A stretch of DNA of 64,000 bases from Rufibacter glacialis (lineage in GTDB: Bacteria; Bacteroidota; Bacteroidia; Cytophagales; Hymenobacteraceae): positions 186,001 through 250,000 of the forward strand of contig NZ_VKKZ01000010.1 in NCBI RefSeq assembly GCF_008271745.1, read 5' to 3'. Shown here piece after piece: positions 17,155 through 25,395 of this stretch. The translations under genes and the position numbers were made by a program. The notes under the pieces were generated by a model that saw only the letters and a list, made by a program, of their open reading frames with translations, made no database searches and was not told the DNA's origin. Position 1 is the stretch's first letter. Every line of letters starts with the position of its first letter.

Positions 17155-17937
17155 ATGAACTACGAACTTTCCCATTTACCCCAACGCACCTCTAAACCCA
17201 GAGAGAGCGGTTTTACCATGGCCATGGACAAAGGCCTCAGCCTAAGAGAGACTGAAAATTTTGTAGAGGTAGCCGGAGAGTACGTAGACATCGTGAAATT
17301 GGGCTGGGCCACCTCCTTCGTGACGCCCAACTTAGACAAGAAGTTAGAGATTTATAAGGCGGCCGGAATACCCGTGTACCTGGGAGGTACCCTGTTTGAA
17401 GCCTTTATTGTGAGAGGCCAATTTGAGGATTACCGCCGCTTGCTGGACAAGTACGGGTTAACCTTTGCCGAGATCTCCGACGGGTCCATTGAGATGGACC
17501 ACAACCTGAAGTGCGAATACATCAGAACCCTGGCTCAACAGGTCACCGTGCTGTCAGAGGTAGGGTCAAAGGATGACACCAAGATCATTCCGCCTTACAA
17601 ATGGATCAGCCTCATGCAGGCCGAGCTGGATGCCGGGGCCTGGAAGGTGATAGGCGAGTCTAGGGAAGCTGGGAACGTGGGGCTTTTCCGGTCTACCGGT
17701 GAAGTGAGAAGCGGTCTGGTGGAAGAGATCCTGACCAAGATCCCGTCTGAGAGAATCATCTGGGAAGCGCCTCAGAAAGCCCAGCAGGTGTTCTTCATCA
17801 AGCTGCTGGGAGCCAACGTGAACCTGGGCAACATTGCACCCAACGAGATTGTGCCGCTGGAAACGATCCGGTTAGGCCTGCGCGGCGATACGTTCACCCA
17901 TTTCCTTGACAAAAGCTTTCTAGACAAACTCGTCTAA
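17155..17937 (+). CDS. Phosphosulfolactate synthase (ComA) family protein
   Basis: 260 aa, close to the family's usual ~250. ComA adds sulfite to phosphoenolpyruvate to give (2R)-phospho-3-sulfolactate, the first step of coenzyme M synthesis in methanogens. Family-like features are KPRESGFTMAMDKGL near the N-terminus, VDIVKLGWATSFV, VYLGGTLFEAF, EISDGSIEM and FRSTGEVRSGLVEEIL, which match a TIM-barrel PEP-binding enzyme. Bacteroidota do not make coenzyme M, so the product probably serves another sulfonate such as sulfolactate or a sulfonolipid precursor; this is inference. No ComB or ComC gene is adjacent. Neighbours are a TPR protein and DedA, with short gaps on one strand. Confidence 0.85.
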   Translation: MNYELSHLPQRTSKPRESGFTMAMDKGLSLRETENFVEVAGEYVDIVKLGWATSFVTPNLDKKLEIYKAAGIPVYLGGTLFEAFIVRGQFEDYRRLLDKYGLTFAEISDGSIEMDHNLKCEYIRTLAQQVTVLSEVGSKDDTKIIPPYKWISLMQAELDAGAWKVIGESREAGNVGLFRSTGEVRSGLVEEILTKIPSERIIWEAPQKAQQVFFIKLLGANVNLGNIAPNEIVPLETIRLGLRGDTFTHFLDKSFLDKLV

Positions 17938-17962
17938 CCCACCCTTTATTTAGTCCGCCGCC

Positions 17963-18607
17963 ATGGAGTTACTCCGCCAGTTCATCGATCTATTCCTGCA
18001 CCTGGACCAGCACCTGAGCCAGATCATCTCTGACTACGGTACCTGGACCTATGTTATTCTGTTCATGATCATATTCGTGGAGACAGGCGTGGTGGTCATG
18101 CCGTTCCTGCCGGGCGACTCCCTGTTGTTTGCCGCCGGGGCCTTTGCCGCCACCGGAGTATTGAATGTCTGGATCTTGATGACATTGCTGTTTATAGCCG
18201 CTTTTCTGGGAGACACGCTCAATTACCTCATAGGGGACTATTTCGGACCCAAGGTGTTCAAACGGGACTATAGGTTCCTGAAGCGGGAATACCTGCTCAA
18301 AACGCAGGCGTTTTATGAAAAACACGGCGGAAAGACCATCATCTTCGCCCGTTTCATTCCCATCATCCGTACGTTTGCGCCGTTTGTGGCAGGCGTAGGC
18401 ACCATGAAGTACAGCAAGTTCCTTTCCTATAACATCATTGGGGGCTTTATCTGGGTAGTGGGCTTTGTGATGGCTGGCTTCGTTTTCGGGAACATCCCGG
18501 TGGTGAAGAAGAACTTCACGCTTGTGATTTTTGGGATCATCCTTATCTCCATCCTGCCGCCCATCATTGAGTTGGTAAAGCAGAAGATGGGTTCTAAAAA
18601 ACAGTAG
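17963..18607 (+). CDS. DedA/SNARE-associated family membrane protein
   Basis: 214 aa polytopic inner-membrane protein. The DedA hallmarks are FLPGDSLLFAAGAFAATG near residue 50 and the R-x3-P segment ARFIPIIRTFAPFVAGVGTM near 130, where conserved Arg and Pro residues lie in re-entrant loops. A further long membrane helix lies near the C-terminus (VIFGIILISILPPIIELV). DedA proteins are implicated in undecaprenyl phosphate or phospholipid flipping and in envelope proton homeostasis. It lies 25 nt after the ComA-like gene and 32 nt before aroE in the same orientation. Confidence 0.92.
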   Translation: MELLRQFIDLFLHLDQHLSQIISDYGTWTYVILFMIIFVETGVVVMPFLPGDSLLFAAGAFAATGVLNVWILMTLLFIAAFLGDTLNYLIGDYFGPKVFKRDYRFLKREYLLKTQAFYEKHGGKTIIFARFIPIIRTFAPFVAGVGTMKYSKFLSYNIIGGFIWVVGFVMAGFVFGNIPVVKKNFTLVIFGIILISILPPIIELVKQKMGSKKQ

Positions 18608-18639
18608 CCCAGGAAGTACCTTAACTCCCAGAAAGCCTT

Positions 18640-19377
18640 ATGGAACATGAATACGGGCTGGTAGGATACAAGCTAACCCACTCTTTCTCCCAGAAATATT
18701 TCACTGAGAAGTTCAGCGCCGAAGGAATCAAAGACAGCGTCTACCACCTCTTTGAGTTAGACCAGATCGCAGACTTCCCAGAATTGCTGCGGGCGCACCC
18801 GAACCTGAAGGGGCTCAACGTGACCATCCCCTACAAAGAAACCATCATCCCTTTCCTGGACGGGATGGAGGCTGCCGCTGCGCGCATAGGAGCGGTGAAC
18901 GTGGTGAAGTTTGAGAACGGACAGCTCATTGGGCACAACTCAGATTACCAGGGCTTCATGCAGTCGCTGCAGAATTTCTATCCGTGCTACTCCCATTCGC
19001 AGGCGTTGGTGCTGGGAACGGGAGGGGCGGCCAAGGCCGTGATGGCAGCTTTGGAATACCTGAACATCGCCTACAAGGTGGTCTCCCGGCAACCAAGACC
19101 AGGCATGCTCACCTACCAGGACCTCACGCCCAGCGTCCTTTCCTCCGTGTCGCTTATTGTCAATGCCTCGCCGATGGGAACGTTCCCTAACCACGACCAG
19201 GCGCCCGACCTTCCTTATGAGCTGTTGTCTGCCCACCACTACCTCTATGATCTGGTGTACAACCCCGCAGAAACGCTTTTCATGAAGCGCGGCAAAGAGA
19301 TGGGCGCCAAAACCATCAACGGCTATGAAATGCTCTGCCTCCAGGCCGAGGTAGCCTGGCAGATCTGGCACAGCTAA
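18640..19377 (+). CDS. aroE: Shikimate dehydrogenase
   Basis: 245 aa, slightly shorter than E. coli AroE (272). It reduces 3-dehydroshikimate to shikimate with NADPH in aromatic amino acid synthesis. Motifs: GYKLTHSFSQKYF for shikimate binding, NVTIPYKE with the catalytic Lys, NSDYQGFMQSL with the catalytic Asp, and the nucleotide-binding loop VLGTGGAAKAV. INGYEMLCLQAEVAWQIW is the usual C-terminal helix. It is the last gene of the TPR-comA-dedA-aroE unit; its stop is followed at once by an imperfect palindrome. Confidence 0.95.
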   Translation: MEHEYGLVGYKLTHSFSQKYFTEKFSAEGIKDSVYHLFELDQIADFPELLRAHPNLKGLNVTIPYKETIIPFLDGMEAAAARIGAVNVVKFENGQLIGHNSDYQGFMQSLQNFYPCYSHSQALVLGTGGAAKAVMAALEYLNIAYKVVSRQPRPGMLTYQDLTPSVLSSVSLIVNASPMGTFPNHDQAPDLPYELLSAHHYLYDLVYNPAETLFMKRGKEMGAKTINGYEMLCLQAEVAWQIWHS

Positions 19378-19380
19378 CCC

Positions 19381-19416
19381 CGTTTTTCCTCTATTTTTCT
19401 GAAAACAGCCGCCAAA
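19381..19416. repeat. Dispersed imperfect palindrome after aroE; remaining gap empty
   Basis: CGTTTTTC-n-TATTTTTC-TGAAAACAGCCG-n-CAAAC begins 4 nt after the aroE stop and belongs to the family also seen at 1580, 24910 and 35801. A shorter related palindrome (CCCCTGTTTTTT...CCTAAAACGGGG) lies at 19573-19605. The rest of the 380-nt gap to the sigma factor gene shows no convincing gene or promoter. Confidence 0.5.
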
Positions 19417-19757
19417 CTAAGACTTGGCGGGAGAAGGATAGTTCCCACTTTTCTTATGGCTAGCCTCCCGGCAGACCAGGAGAAAAGATTCTTCTGCTGC
19501 CAATTAAAAAGATAAACTTGTCTGAAGGCAAGGAGCGTGTTTTCCATATAGGAAGATGGGTTTCTGGTTTACCCCTGTTTTTTAAAATTTCTCCCTAAAA
19601 CGGGGCGCCTCCTATCTGGCATCTGGCCTATTTTCCATGTATCTTTCTTGTGCGTCGAAGTTGGGTAAGAAATTTATCCTCTTCGGGCAAGGCCTGATGC
19701 AACCTTTCAGGGGCCGGCAGGCTCTTAGCAGTAGAAGATCATTTAAGTGACTCTCCG

Positions 19758-20333
19758 TTGAAGATTTTCAAGCCCAAAGATCCTACCGAGGCAGACCTGA
19801 TCAAAAGGGCTGTGGGCGGCAAGCGTGATGCCCAGCAGGCACTGTACCAACAGTACGCGGGCAGAATGCTGGCCGTGAGTAAACGGTATGCCCGCACAGA
19901 TTTTGAGGCCGAGGATATTTTACAGGATTCCTTTGTGAAAGTGTTCCTGTACCTGAAGAACTTCAAAGGAGACTGCCCGCTGGAATTCTGGATCAGGCGG
20001 ATCGTGATCAATACTGCCCTCAAGCACCAACGCACCAACCGGCACCTGATGGTCACAGACCAGGAAGAGGATTGGGAGGAGGTCTCTGAGCATGACAACA
20101 TAGACAACCAGTTTGCCTATGAAGAACTATTGCAGCTGGTGCGTGAGTTGCCGCCCCGTTACCAGGCAGTGTTCAACCTGTACGCCATTGAAGGCTTTTC
20201 GCACAAAGAAATAGGAGAGATGCTGGACATCACAGAAAGTACCTCTAAATCACAATACTCCCGCGCCCGCGCCAGCTTACGGCAGGCGTTGCTGCGGTTA
20301 AAAAAGCAATACCATGAAAGAGTCACCGGCTAA
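19758..20333 (+). CDS. RNA polymerase ECF sigma factor (sigma-70 family)
   Basis: 191 aa from a TTG at 19758. The frame is open upstream only to a stop at 19695-19697 with no ATG, and the product starts MKIFKPKDPTEADLIKRAV, as ECF factors do. Region 2 is seen in FEAEDILQDSFVKVFLYLKNFKG, with EFWIRRIVINTALKHQR after it. Region 4 is LPPRYQAVFNLYAIEGFSHKEIGEMLDITESTSKSQYSRARASLRQ. No extra C-terminal domain is present. The gene overlaps the next by 20 nt; that gene encodes a membrane-anchored protein likely to act as its anti-sigma factor. The target promoters are unknown. Confidence 0.93.
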   Translation: MKIFKPKDPTEADLIKRAVGGKRDAQQALYQQYAGRMLAVSKRYARTDFEAEDILQDSFVKVFLYLKNFKGDCPLEFWIRRIVINTALKHQRTNRHLMVTDQEEDWEEVSEHDNIDNQFAYEELLQLVRELPPRYQAVFNLYAIEGFSHKEIGEMLDITESTSKSQYSRARASLRQALLRLKKQYHERVTG

Positions 20334-21957
20334 GAAAGAACAAGGCCAGTCTATGGAAGACATCTTCCGGAATGGTCTTGCTGGAGCAGAAAGCGCTCCG
20401 TCCCCGCGTCTCTGGGAAAATATTGACCGGGAACTGGAGAACCATGAACTGCACGGCTACAGGCAGCAGGTGAAATGGTACCGGTCCATAGCCGCGGTGT
20501 TCCTCTTGCTGTTCGTGTCAGTGGGCCTTTACCTGTGGCAGCAAGAAGCCGCCCCCACGCTAAACCAGGGAGGCAAATTGGCTAGCCAGCAAAGTAGCTC
20601 CATTCCTGAAGTCAGGAGCGAAGGCAGTCCTAAAGAAGGTGCTGAGGGTAACGAGCCTTTGGCAGTGCCAGGTCAATCGGAGGGTGGGGCAAAGGAACGT
20701 CCTGAGCAGCTGGCCTCTGTTTCTGGGGCTGTTCCTGAAAAACGGGCGTTAAACAGAACCAGGCGTGCGGCCACTGCGGAGGCCGTCAAGAAAGACGGGT
20801 TCGGCGTAGCCGCTGACAACCGACCACAAGCATTGGCGCAGCATAAGACTGTGCCAACGTCCCAGGCGCAGCCAGAAGCCCCAGCAGGTTTGCCTATCCT
20901 GGAAAATAAAAAGACCGAGTCAACGGCAGCGTCTTCCCCAGAACCGGCTGTTTCTGAAATAACTGCCCTGGAACGCTTCCCTAAGGCCATGACCCAAAGT
21001 CTAGCGTTAACCCCTGGACTTTCCATTACCGGTGATTCGCTTCTGCCAGGGCCTCAGAAAAGCATCATGGTGCAGAAGAAAGAGGAAGGAGCTGTAGTGG
21101 CGCAGACTGTGCCTGCCGGCGGTAAAGGCAATGAAACCGAAACAACGGGCGTTTACAAGTGGAGCCTGACCATGGCGTACAGTCCGCAGTACGCCTATAG
21201 TCCGGTTAAACTTGAAAATGGTTCTTCTATGGGTAGTAAGGCATCTTCTATACAGCAATCCCAAGTGTCCCGGCAGTACCAGGAAGCGGTGGAGGAATAC
21301 AACAACAGCTATTCGCCTGCTTACTCCTACGCTGCCCTGGTGGGGGCCAGTTATAGGATCAATGACAAGTGGCAGGTAGAAAGCGGGGTGCTGTATACCC
21401 AGAATGAGGCCACTACCACCCAATCCTACCTGGTGTACGGGAGCAGGGGAACCATGGACTTTGGGTTTACAGGCAACACTTCCGCCAGTCCCACAGCAGG
21501 GAAAGGGATGCCCCTGGTCACCAGTGCCCTACAGCCGGAAGCGGCCATGCACCCGGTTTCCATCAACCGCACAGACCAATACACCACCCGGTACCGGTAC
21601 CAGAAGGTAGGGCTACCGGTGCGTCTAGCCTACCGGATTTCGCACAAAAAAGCCTACGCACTCATCTCCGGCGGAGTGAACATGAATTTTCTGGTGCAGA
21701 ATTCCATTGTACCAGAGACAGATCAGGTAGAGACCGTGCGGTTTGGCCTCAGTGATGAGAACTCGCCCTTCAGAACGGTGCAGTGGGCTACCACCACCTC
21801 GGTGGGCCTAGGATATGACGTGACCAGGAAAATGAGTTTCATGATTTCCCCGGAGTTCACCTACTCCCTCACCCCCATGGTGCGGGATCAACCACGGCAG
21901 GGCAACATGTACCAACTGGGGGTGAGCATAGGGGGCCGGTGGCGCCTTGCCAAATAA
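20314..21957 (+). CDS. Membrane-anchored anti-sigma-like protein with C-terminal beta-barrel-like domain
   Basis: 547 aa. The short cytosolic N-terminus (residues 1-~53; LWENIDRELENHELHGYRQQVKWYRS) precedes one membrane helix (IAAVFLLLFVSVGLYLW). A long Ala/Pro/Glu/Ser-rich linker (~75-270) follows, then a C-terminal domain of alternating aromatic beta strands (YKWSLTMAYSPQYAYSPV, YRYQKVGLPVRLAYRI, GLGYDVTRKMSFMISPEFTYSL) like outer-membrane beta-barrel domains. The arrangement matches anti-sigma-type proteins found beside ECF factors in Bacteroidota, and the 20-nt overlap with the sigma gene supports pairing. How a barrel-like domain and an inner-membrane anchor are accommodated in one chain is unclear; the linker could span the periplasm. 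Confidence 0.75.
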   Translation: MKESPAKKEQGQSMEDIFRNGLAGAESAPSPRLWENIDRELENHELHGYRQQVKWYRSIAAVFLLLFVSVGLYLWQQEAAPTLNQGGKLASQQSSSIPEVRSEGSPKEGAEGNEPLAVPGQSEGGAKERPEQLASVSGAVPEKRALNRTRRAATAEAVKKDGFGVAADNRPQALAQHKTVPTSQAQPEAPAGLPILENKKTESTAASSPEPAVSEITALERFPKAMTQSLALTPGLSITGDSLLPGPQKSIMVQKKEEGAVVAQTVPAGGKGNETETTGVYKWSLTMAYSPQYAYSPVKLENGSSMGSKASSIQQSQVSRQYQEAVEEYNNSYSPAYSYAALVGASYRINDKWQVESGVLYTQNEATTTQSYLVYGSRGTMDFGFTGNTSASPTAGKGMPLVTSALQPEAAMHPVSINRTDQYTTRYRYQKVGLPVRLAYRISHKKAYALISGGVNMNFLVQNSIVPETDQVETVRFGLSDENSPFRTVQWATTTSVGLGYDVTRKMSFMISPEFTYSLTPMVRDQPRQGNMYQLGVSIGGRWRLAK

Positions 21958-22046
21958 GTAGTTTAATCTTTTTTACAGGAGTAGGGGTTCGGCCTTTTTT
22001 GCAGGTCTTCCTTACTCAGCATACACTTACCTAGTTTTTTACCCTA

Positions 22047-22262
22047 ATGCACAAGACTTTCTCTCTCTTAAAGGTAGTAAGAACCTGGGCACTGCTTTTT
22101 TCTGTTCCTTTGTATATGGTGACGGCGGCGCTCTGGCTTAAAGAAGAAATAAAGAATGTTGTCGGCGAGAAAGAAAAGAATGTGGTGGCCGCCATGAAAA
22201 AGCAAATGCAGAAAGCCCTGGTTGACCAGGGCAAAAAGCGCAATACCGTACTTTTACCTTAA
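22047..22262 (+). CDS. Small hypothetical protein with one membrane helix
   Basis: 71 aa. One hydrophobic segment near residues 12-30 (TWALLFSVPLYMVTAALWL) is followed by a charged Lys/Glu-rich amphipathic tail (EEIKNVVGEKEKNVVAAMKKQMQKAL). The layout suggests a membrane-tethered helix. It lies between the barrel protein and a lipoprotein on the same strand. No family recognised; moderate confidence that it is expressed. Confidence 0.5.
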   Translation: MHKTFSLLKVVRTWALLFSVPLYMVTAALWLKEEIKNVVGEKEKNVVAAMKKQMQKALVDQGKKRNTVLLP

Positions 22263-22316
22263 TTTCAAGAAAATAGCCACAAAACAATCCTACACGGTAA
22301 ACATCTGGAAGAGACC

Positions 22317-22673
22317 ATGCTGAAAAGTTGCAGATCTTTAGGGGTCATGGCCGGCCTGTTGGCCCTCTCTGGTTGTGAGGAGGAGGAACCGGTTAGCCCC
22401 TGTTTCCAGGCGGTGGTGGTAGACCAAGGCTGTGGTACGGTCCTGGCCATCTTGGATACCGCCGCAGCCCGTATCATAGGCACCAAACCCCAGAACGACT
22501 CCGTTTACGTGAATACCTTTGACCTGCACCCCTATTACCAGGTGCCGGGCAAAAACCTCTACCTCACCCTCAGGCCTATCCCTAAAGAAGAGGCGCCGCC
22601 GTGCCCAGGTTTTGTGCCGGTGGTGTACCCGCACGTGAAAGTGCTCACCGTAAGCGAGGAACCTTGTGGTTGA
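22317..22673 (+). CDS. Hypothetical lipoprotein
   Basis: 118 aa. A signal peptide ends in a lipobox-like LALSGC, then an acidic EEEEP stretch. This acidic sequence after the lipid Cys fits lipoproteins of Bacteroidota, where such residues can direct surface export. Besides the lipobox residue, four Cys (SPCFQ, DQGCG, PPCPG, EEPCG) may form two disulfides. No family recognised. It is followed by a terminator hairpin before the uvrB promoter. Confidence 0.7.
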   Translation: MLKSCRSLGVMAGLLALSGCEEEEPVSPCFQAVVVDQGCGTVLAILDTAAARIIGTKPQNDSVYVNTFDLHPYYQVPGKNLYLTLRPIPKEEAPPCPGFVPVVYPHVKVLTVSEEPCG

Positions 22674-22710
22674 CGGGTAGAAGTTCTTTCTTGCAGCATC
22701 ATTACAAAGG

Positions 22711-22737
22711 CGCCGTTTCGCAGAAGCGGCGTTTTTT
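22711..22737 (+). terminator. Intrinsic terminator
   Basis: CGCCGTTTC-gca-GAAGCGGCG followed by TTTTTT: a 9-bp stem with one G-T pair, 38 nt after the lipoprotein stop. Confidence 0.8.
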
Positions 22738-22797
22738 GCGTTATTTTAGTAAACTAAGCCTCAAACGCTAGTAAATTTAGCAGCAAGCTAAACTCTA

Positions 22798-22831
22798 TTG
22801 GCCGGCTTGGTGTTACAATACGTTACCTTTG
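22798..22831 (+). promoter_or_regulatory. uvrB promoter
   Basis: TTG (22798-22800) and TACCTTTG (22824-22831) are separated by 23 nt, the upper end of the Bacteroidota range. Initiation near 22838 places the first ATG at 22849 just downstream, which decides the uvrB start against the upstream in-frame TTG. Confidence 0.6.
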
Positions 22832-22848
22832 ATCGTATTTTTTCCTCT

Positions 22849-24885
22849 ATGGATTTCCAATTAACGTCAGAATTCAAACCAACCGGAGACCAGCCCAAAG
22901 CCATCAAGGAACTGGTGAAGGGCATCAAGACAGGGGAGCATGCCCAGGTGTTGCTGGGAGCTACCGGTACCGGTAAAACTTTTACGGTGGCCAACGTGAT
23001 CCAGGAGGTGAAGAAGCCTACGCTGGTGCTGTGCCACAACAAAACCCTGGCTGCACAGCTCTACGGCGAGTTCAAGCAGTTCTTCCCCAACAACGCGGTG
23101 GAGTACTTCATCTCCTACTATGACTACTACCAGCCCGAGGCCTACATCGCTTCCTCTGATGTCTTCATAGAAAAAGACCTGCAGATCAACGAGGAGATTG
23201 AAAAGCTTCGGCTCCATGCTACTTCGGCGCTGCTATCGGGCCGCCGTGATGTGATCGTGGTGGCCTCGGTGTCCTGCATCTACGGTATAGGCAACCCAGA
23301 GGAATTCGGGAAGAACGTGATCCCGCTGGCCCCGGGCATGAAGGTGAGCCGCAACAACCTGCTCTACCAGTTCGTGTCCATTCTCTATAGCCGCACCGAG
23401 GTGGAGTTCACACGTGGAACCTTCCGGGTGAAGGGCGATACCGTGGACATTTATCCGGCTTACGCCGATTTTGCCTACCGCATCTACTTCTGGGGCGATG
23501 AGATCGAGTCCATCCAGCGCATAGACCCTGAGTCCGGAAGAAAGATTGCCGATGAGGAAGGAATCTCGCTGTTCCCGGCCAATCTCTTCGTGACGGGCAA
23601 AGACACCCTGAACCAGGCCATCAATGAGATCCAGTTTGACATGGTGGCCCAGCACGAGTACTTCCTCAAAGAAGGCCGCGACAATGAAGCCAAACGCATC
23701 AAGGAGCGGACTGAGTTTGACCTGGAGATGATCCGGGAACTGGGCTACTGCTCAGGCATTGAGAACTATTCCCGCTACTTTGACCGCCGTGAGCCCGGTG
23801 CCCGTCCGTTCTGTCTGCTGGACTATTTCCCAGATGATTTCCTGATGGTGATTGACGAGAGCCACGCTACCCTGCCGCAGGTACGCGCCATGTGGGGCGG
23901 TGACCGCTCGCGCAAGACGGCGCTTGTAGAGTATGGGTTCCGGTTACCCGCTGCCATGGACAACCGTCCGCTTACGTTCAACGAGTTTGAGAGCGTCATG
24001 CACCAGGTTATCTTCGTGAGTGCCACTCCCGGCGACTACGAGATCCAGAAATCGGAGGGCGTGGTGGTAGAGCAAATCATCCGCCCGACGGGCTTATTAG
24101 ACCCCGAGATTGAGATCAGGCCCAGCCAGAACCAGATTGATGACCTGCTGGACGAGGTGGACAACCGCATCAAGTCCGGTGACCGGATTCTGGTGACCAC
24201 GCTCACCAAGCGCATGGCCGAGGAACTGACCAAGTACATGGAGCGCCTCAACATCAAGGTGAAGTACATCCACTCTGAGGTGAAAACCCTGGACCGCGTG
24301 GAGATTCTGCGCGAGCTGCGCCTGGGTATCATTGACGTGCTCATTGGCGTGAACCTGCTGCGCGAGGGTCTTGACTTACCCGAGGTGAGTTTGGTGGCCA
24401 TTCTGGACACCGACAAAGAAGGCTTCCTGCGCGACCAGCGTTCCCTGATCCAGACCATTGGCCGTGCCGCCCGGAACGAGAACGGAAAAGTAATCATGTA
24501 CGCCGACCGGATGACGGGTTCTATGCAACGCGCCATTGACGAGACCAACCGCCGCCGGAACACGCAGATAGAGTACAACCTGGAGCACGGCATTACGCCC
24601 AAAACCATTCTCAAGTCCAAGGAAGCCATCATGGAACAGACCTCCGTGGCCGACTCTAACCGCACCAAGGAACCAAAAGCGTATGCCGGACCAGATGAAA
24701 GTCTCATGTCTATTGCCGCTGACCCAGTGGTGCAATACATGAAGAAAGACGAGCTGGAGAAAGTGATCAAGAAAACCGAGAAGCAGATGGAAGCCGCCGC
24801 CAAAGAGCTGGACTTCCTGCAGGCCGCCAAGTTCAGAGACGAACTGGCTGAGCTGCGTAAACTGCTCAAGAGTAAGAAAGATTAA
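22849..24885 (+). CDS. uvrB: Excinuclease ABC subunit B
   Basis: 678 aa from ATG 22849 ([18 protein letters not shown]). It is the damage-verifying helicase-like subunit of nucleotide excision repair, loaded by UvrA2 and then binding UvrC. Walker A is GATGTGKTF. The beta-hairpin motif is [15 protein letters not shown], helicase motif II is DESH, and motifs V/VI include [30 protein letters not shown] (given here in overview) and QTIGRAARN. The C-terminal UVR motif ([20 protein letters not shown]) binds UvrC. Length and motifs are complete. It is monocistronic with its own promoter. GC content and codon use rise here compared with the EPS operon. Confidence 0.98.
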   Translation: MDFQLTSEFKPTGDQPKAIKELVKGIKTGEHAQVLLGATGTGKTFTVANVIQEVKKPTLVLCHNKTLAAQLYGEFKQFFPNNAVEYFISYYDYYQPEAYIASSDVFIEKDLQINEEIEKLRLHATSALLSGRRDVIVVASVSCIYGIGNPEEFGKNVIPLAPGMKVSRNNLLYQFVSILYSRTEVEFTRGTFRVKGDTVDIYPAYADFAYRIYFWGDEIESIQRIDPESGRKIADEEGISLFPANLFVTGKDTLNQAINEIQFDMVAQHEYFLKEGRDNEAKRIKERTEFDLEMIRELGYCSGIENYSRYFDRREPGARPFCLLDYFPDDFLMVIDESHATLPQVRAMWGGDRSRKTALVEYGFRLPAAMDNRPLTFNEFESVMHQVIFVSATPGDYEIQKSEGVVVEQIIRPTGLLDPEIEIRPSQNQIDDLLDEVDNRIKSGDRILVTTLTKRMAEELTKYMERLNIKVKYIHSEVKTLDRVEILRELRLGIIDVLIGVNLLREGLDLPEVSLVAILDTDKEGFLRDQRSLIQTIGRAARNENGKVIMYADRMTGSMQRAIDETNRRRNTQIEYNLEHGITPKTILKSKEAIMEQTSVADSNRTKEPKAYAGPDESLMSIAADPVVQYMKKDELEKVIKKTEKQMEAAAKELDFLQAAKFRDELAELRKLLKSKKD

Positions 24886-24909
24886 TTTCTCAATAGTCGA
24901 GGTGGTTTC

Positions 24910-24947
24910 TGATTTTGGGCTCATTTTCAGAAATGAAGCCAAAAACG
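24910..24947. repeat. Dispersed imperfect palindrome after uvrB
   Basis: ATTTTGGGCTCATTT-tcag-AAATGAAGCCAAAAACG: TTTTGG.GC.TCATTT pairs with AAATGA.GCCAAAA. It starts 25 nt after the uvrB stop and directly precedes a REP-like element. It is one of the best-formed members of the family. Confidence 0.6.
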
Positions 24948-24955
24948 GAAAGGGT

Positions 24956-24993
24956 GGAGACACTCGTAGGAGCTGCGCACACTACGAGGTCTT
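24956..24993 (+). repeat. REP-like element, copy 1
   Basis: A 38-bp element with stem CTCGTAG/CTACGAG around a loop containing GCTGCGCAC; the stem base is GAC-A/GTC with a bulged A. It is exactly the reverse complement of 25274-25311 and differs by one base from 60145-60180. It is related to the elements flanking the RAYT gene at 30.1 kb. Confidence 0.8.
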
Positions 24994-25017
24994 GTGAGTT
25001 ACCGCTATTGCGGATTC

Positions 25018-25050
25018 AAACCTCACAGGTTTTTAAAACCTGTGAGGTTT
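25018..25050. repeat. CCTCACAGG palindrome, copy 1
   Basis: AAACCTCACAGGTTTT and its exact reverse complement surround a single base. The T-rich end makes it terminator-like for uvrB. Related palindromes lie at 25340-25370 and 35761-35791. Confidence 0.75.
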
Positions 25051-25087
25051 TTTTCTTAAGAATCAGGACAAACTAAAATATTTATTT

Positions 25088-25176
25088 TGTCATCCTGGAA
25101 GGATCTCGGTAGCGAACTAAGAAAGCTATAAATGATCGCCATTGCCGTTTGCCACCGAGATCCTTCCAGGATGACA
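25088..25176. repeat. 23-bp inverted repeat pair (CATCCTGGAAGGATC family)
   Basis: 25088-25110 and 25154-25176 are exact reverse complements separated by 43 nt. Each arm also has an internal ATCC...GGAT symmetry. They lie inside the two REP-like copies at 24956 and 25274, so the region is nested. No gene is supported in the 510-nt gap 24886-25395. Confidence 0.75.
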
Positions 25177-25273
25177 GGGAGAGAAGAATGTCCAAGTACT
25201 GGAAAACTTTTGAGGCTAGGCTATATAAAGTGTTTCAGGAAGCAATTAAAAAATGCCAACACCGCCTACTCCA

Positions 25274-25311
25274 AAGACCTCGTAGTGTGCGCAGCTCCTA
25301 CGAGTGTCTCC
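25274..25311 (-). repeat. REP-like element, copy 2 (inverted)
   Basis: Exact reverse complement of 24956-24993 over 38 bp. It forms the right partner of a head-to-head REP pair about 280 bp apart. Confidence 0.8.
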
Positions 25312-25339
25312 GCCAACAGCGTTGATATTTACAAAAAAA

Positions 25340-25370
25340 GACCTCACAGGTTTCAAAAACCTGTGAGGTC
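25340..25370. terminator. CCTCACAGG palindrome, copy 2, likely terminator
   Basis: GACCTCACAGGTTT-caa-AAACCTGTGAGGTC, a 14-bp perfect stem. It sits 25 nt beyond the stop of the minus-strand molybdenum oxidoreductase operon and has a T run on that strand, so it probably ends that transcript. Confidence 0.7.
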
Positions 25371-25395
25371 TGGCGTTTTCAGGCTGTTTTTCAAC

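Noticed and set aside
22798-22848. TTG-initiated N-terminal extension of UvrB
   Set aside because: The candidate -7 element lies inside the extension and the conserved MDFQLTS start is at 22849.
24036-24869. Long antisense frame within uvrB (277 codons)
   Set aside because: It is on the opposite strand of a complete UvrB with all motifs; high GC codon bias keeps the reverse frame open. Similar antisense frames inside the calcium ATPase (38678-39682), copA (46781-47647) and the acyl-CoA dehydrogenase (9503-10066) were rejected for the same reason.
24956-25370. CRISPR array
   Set aside because: The repeats are inverted palindromes of different lengths, not regularly spaced direct repeats, and no cas genes are nearby.
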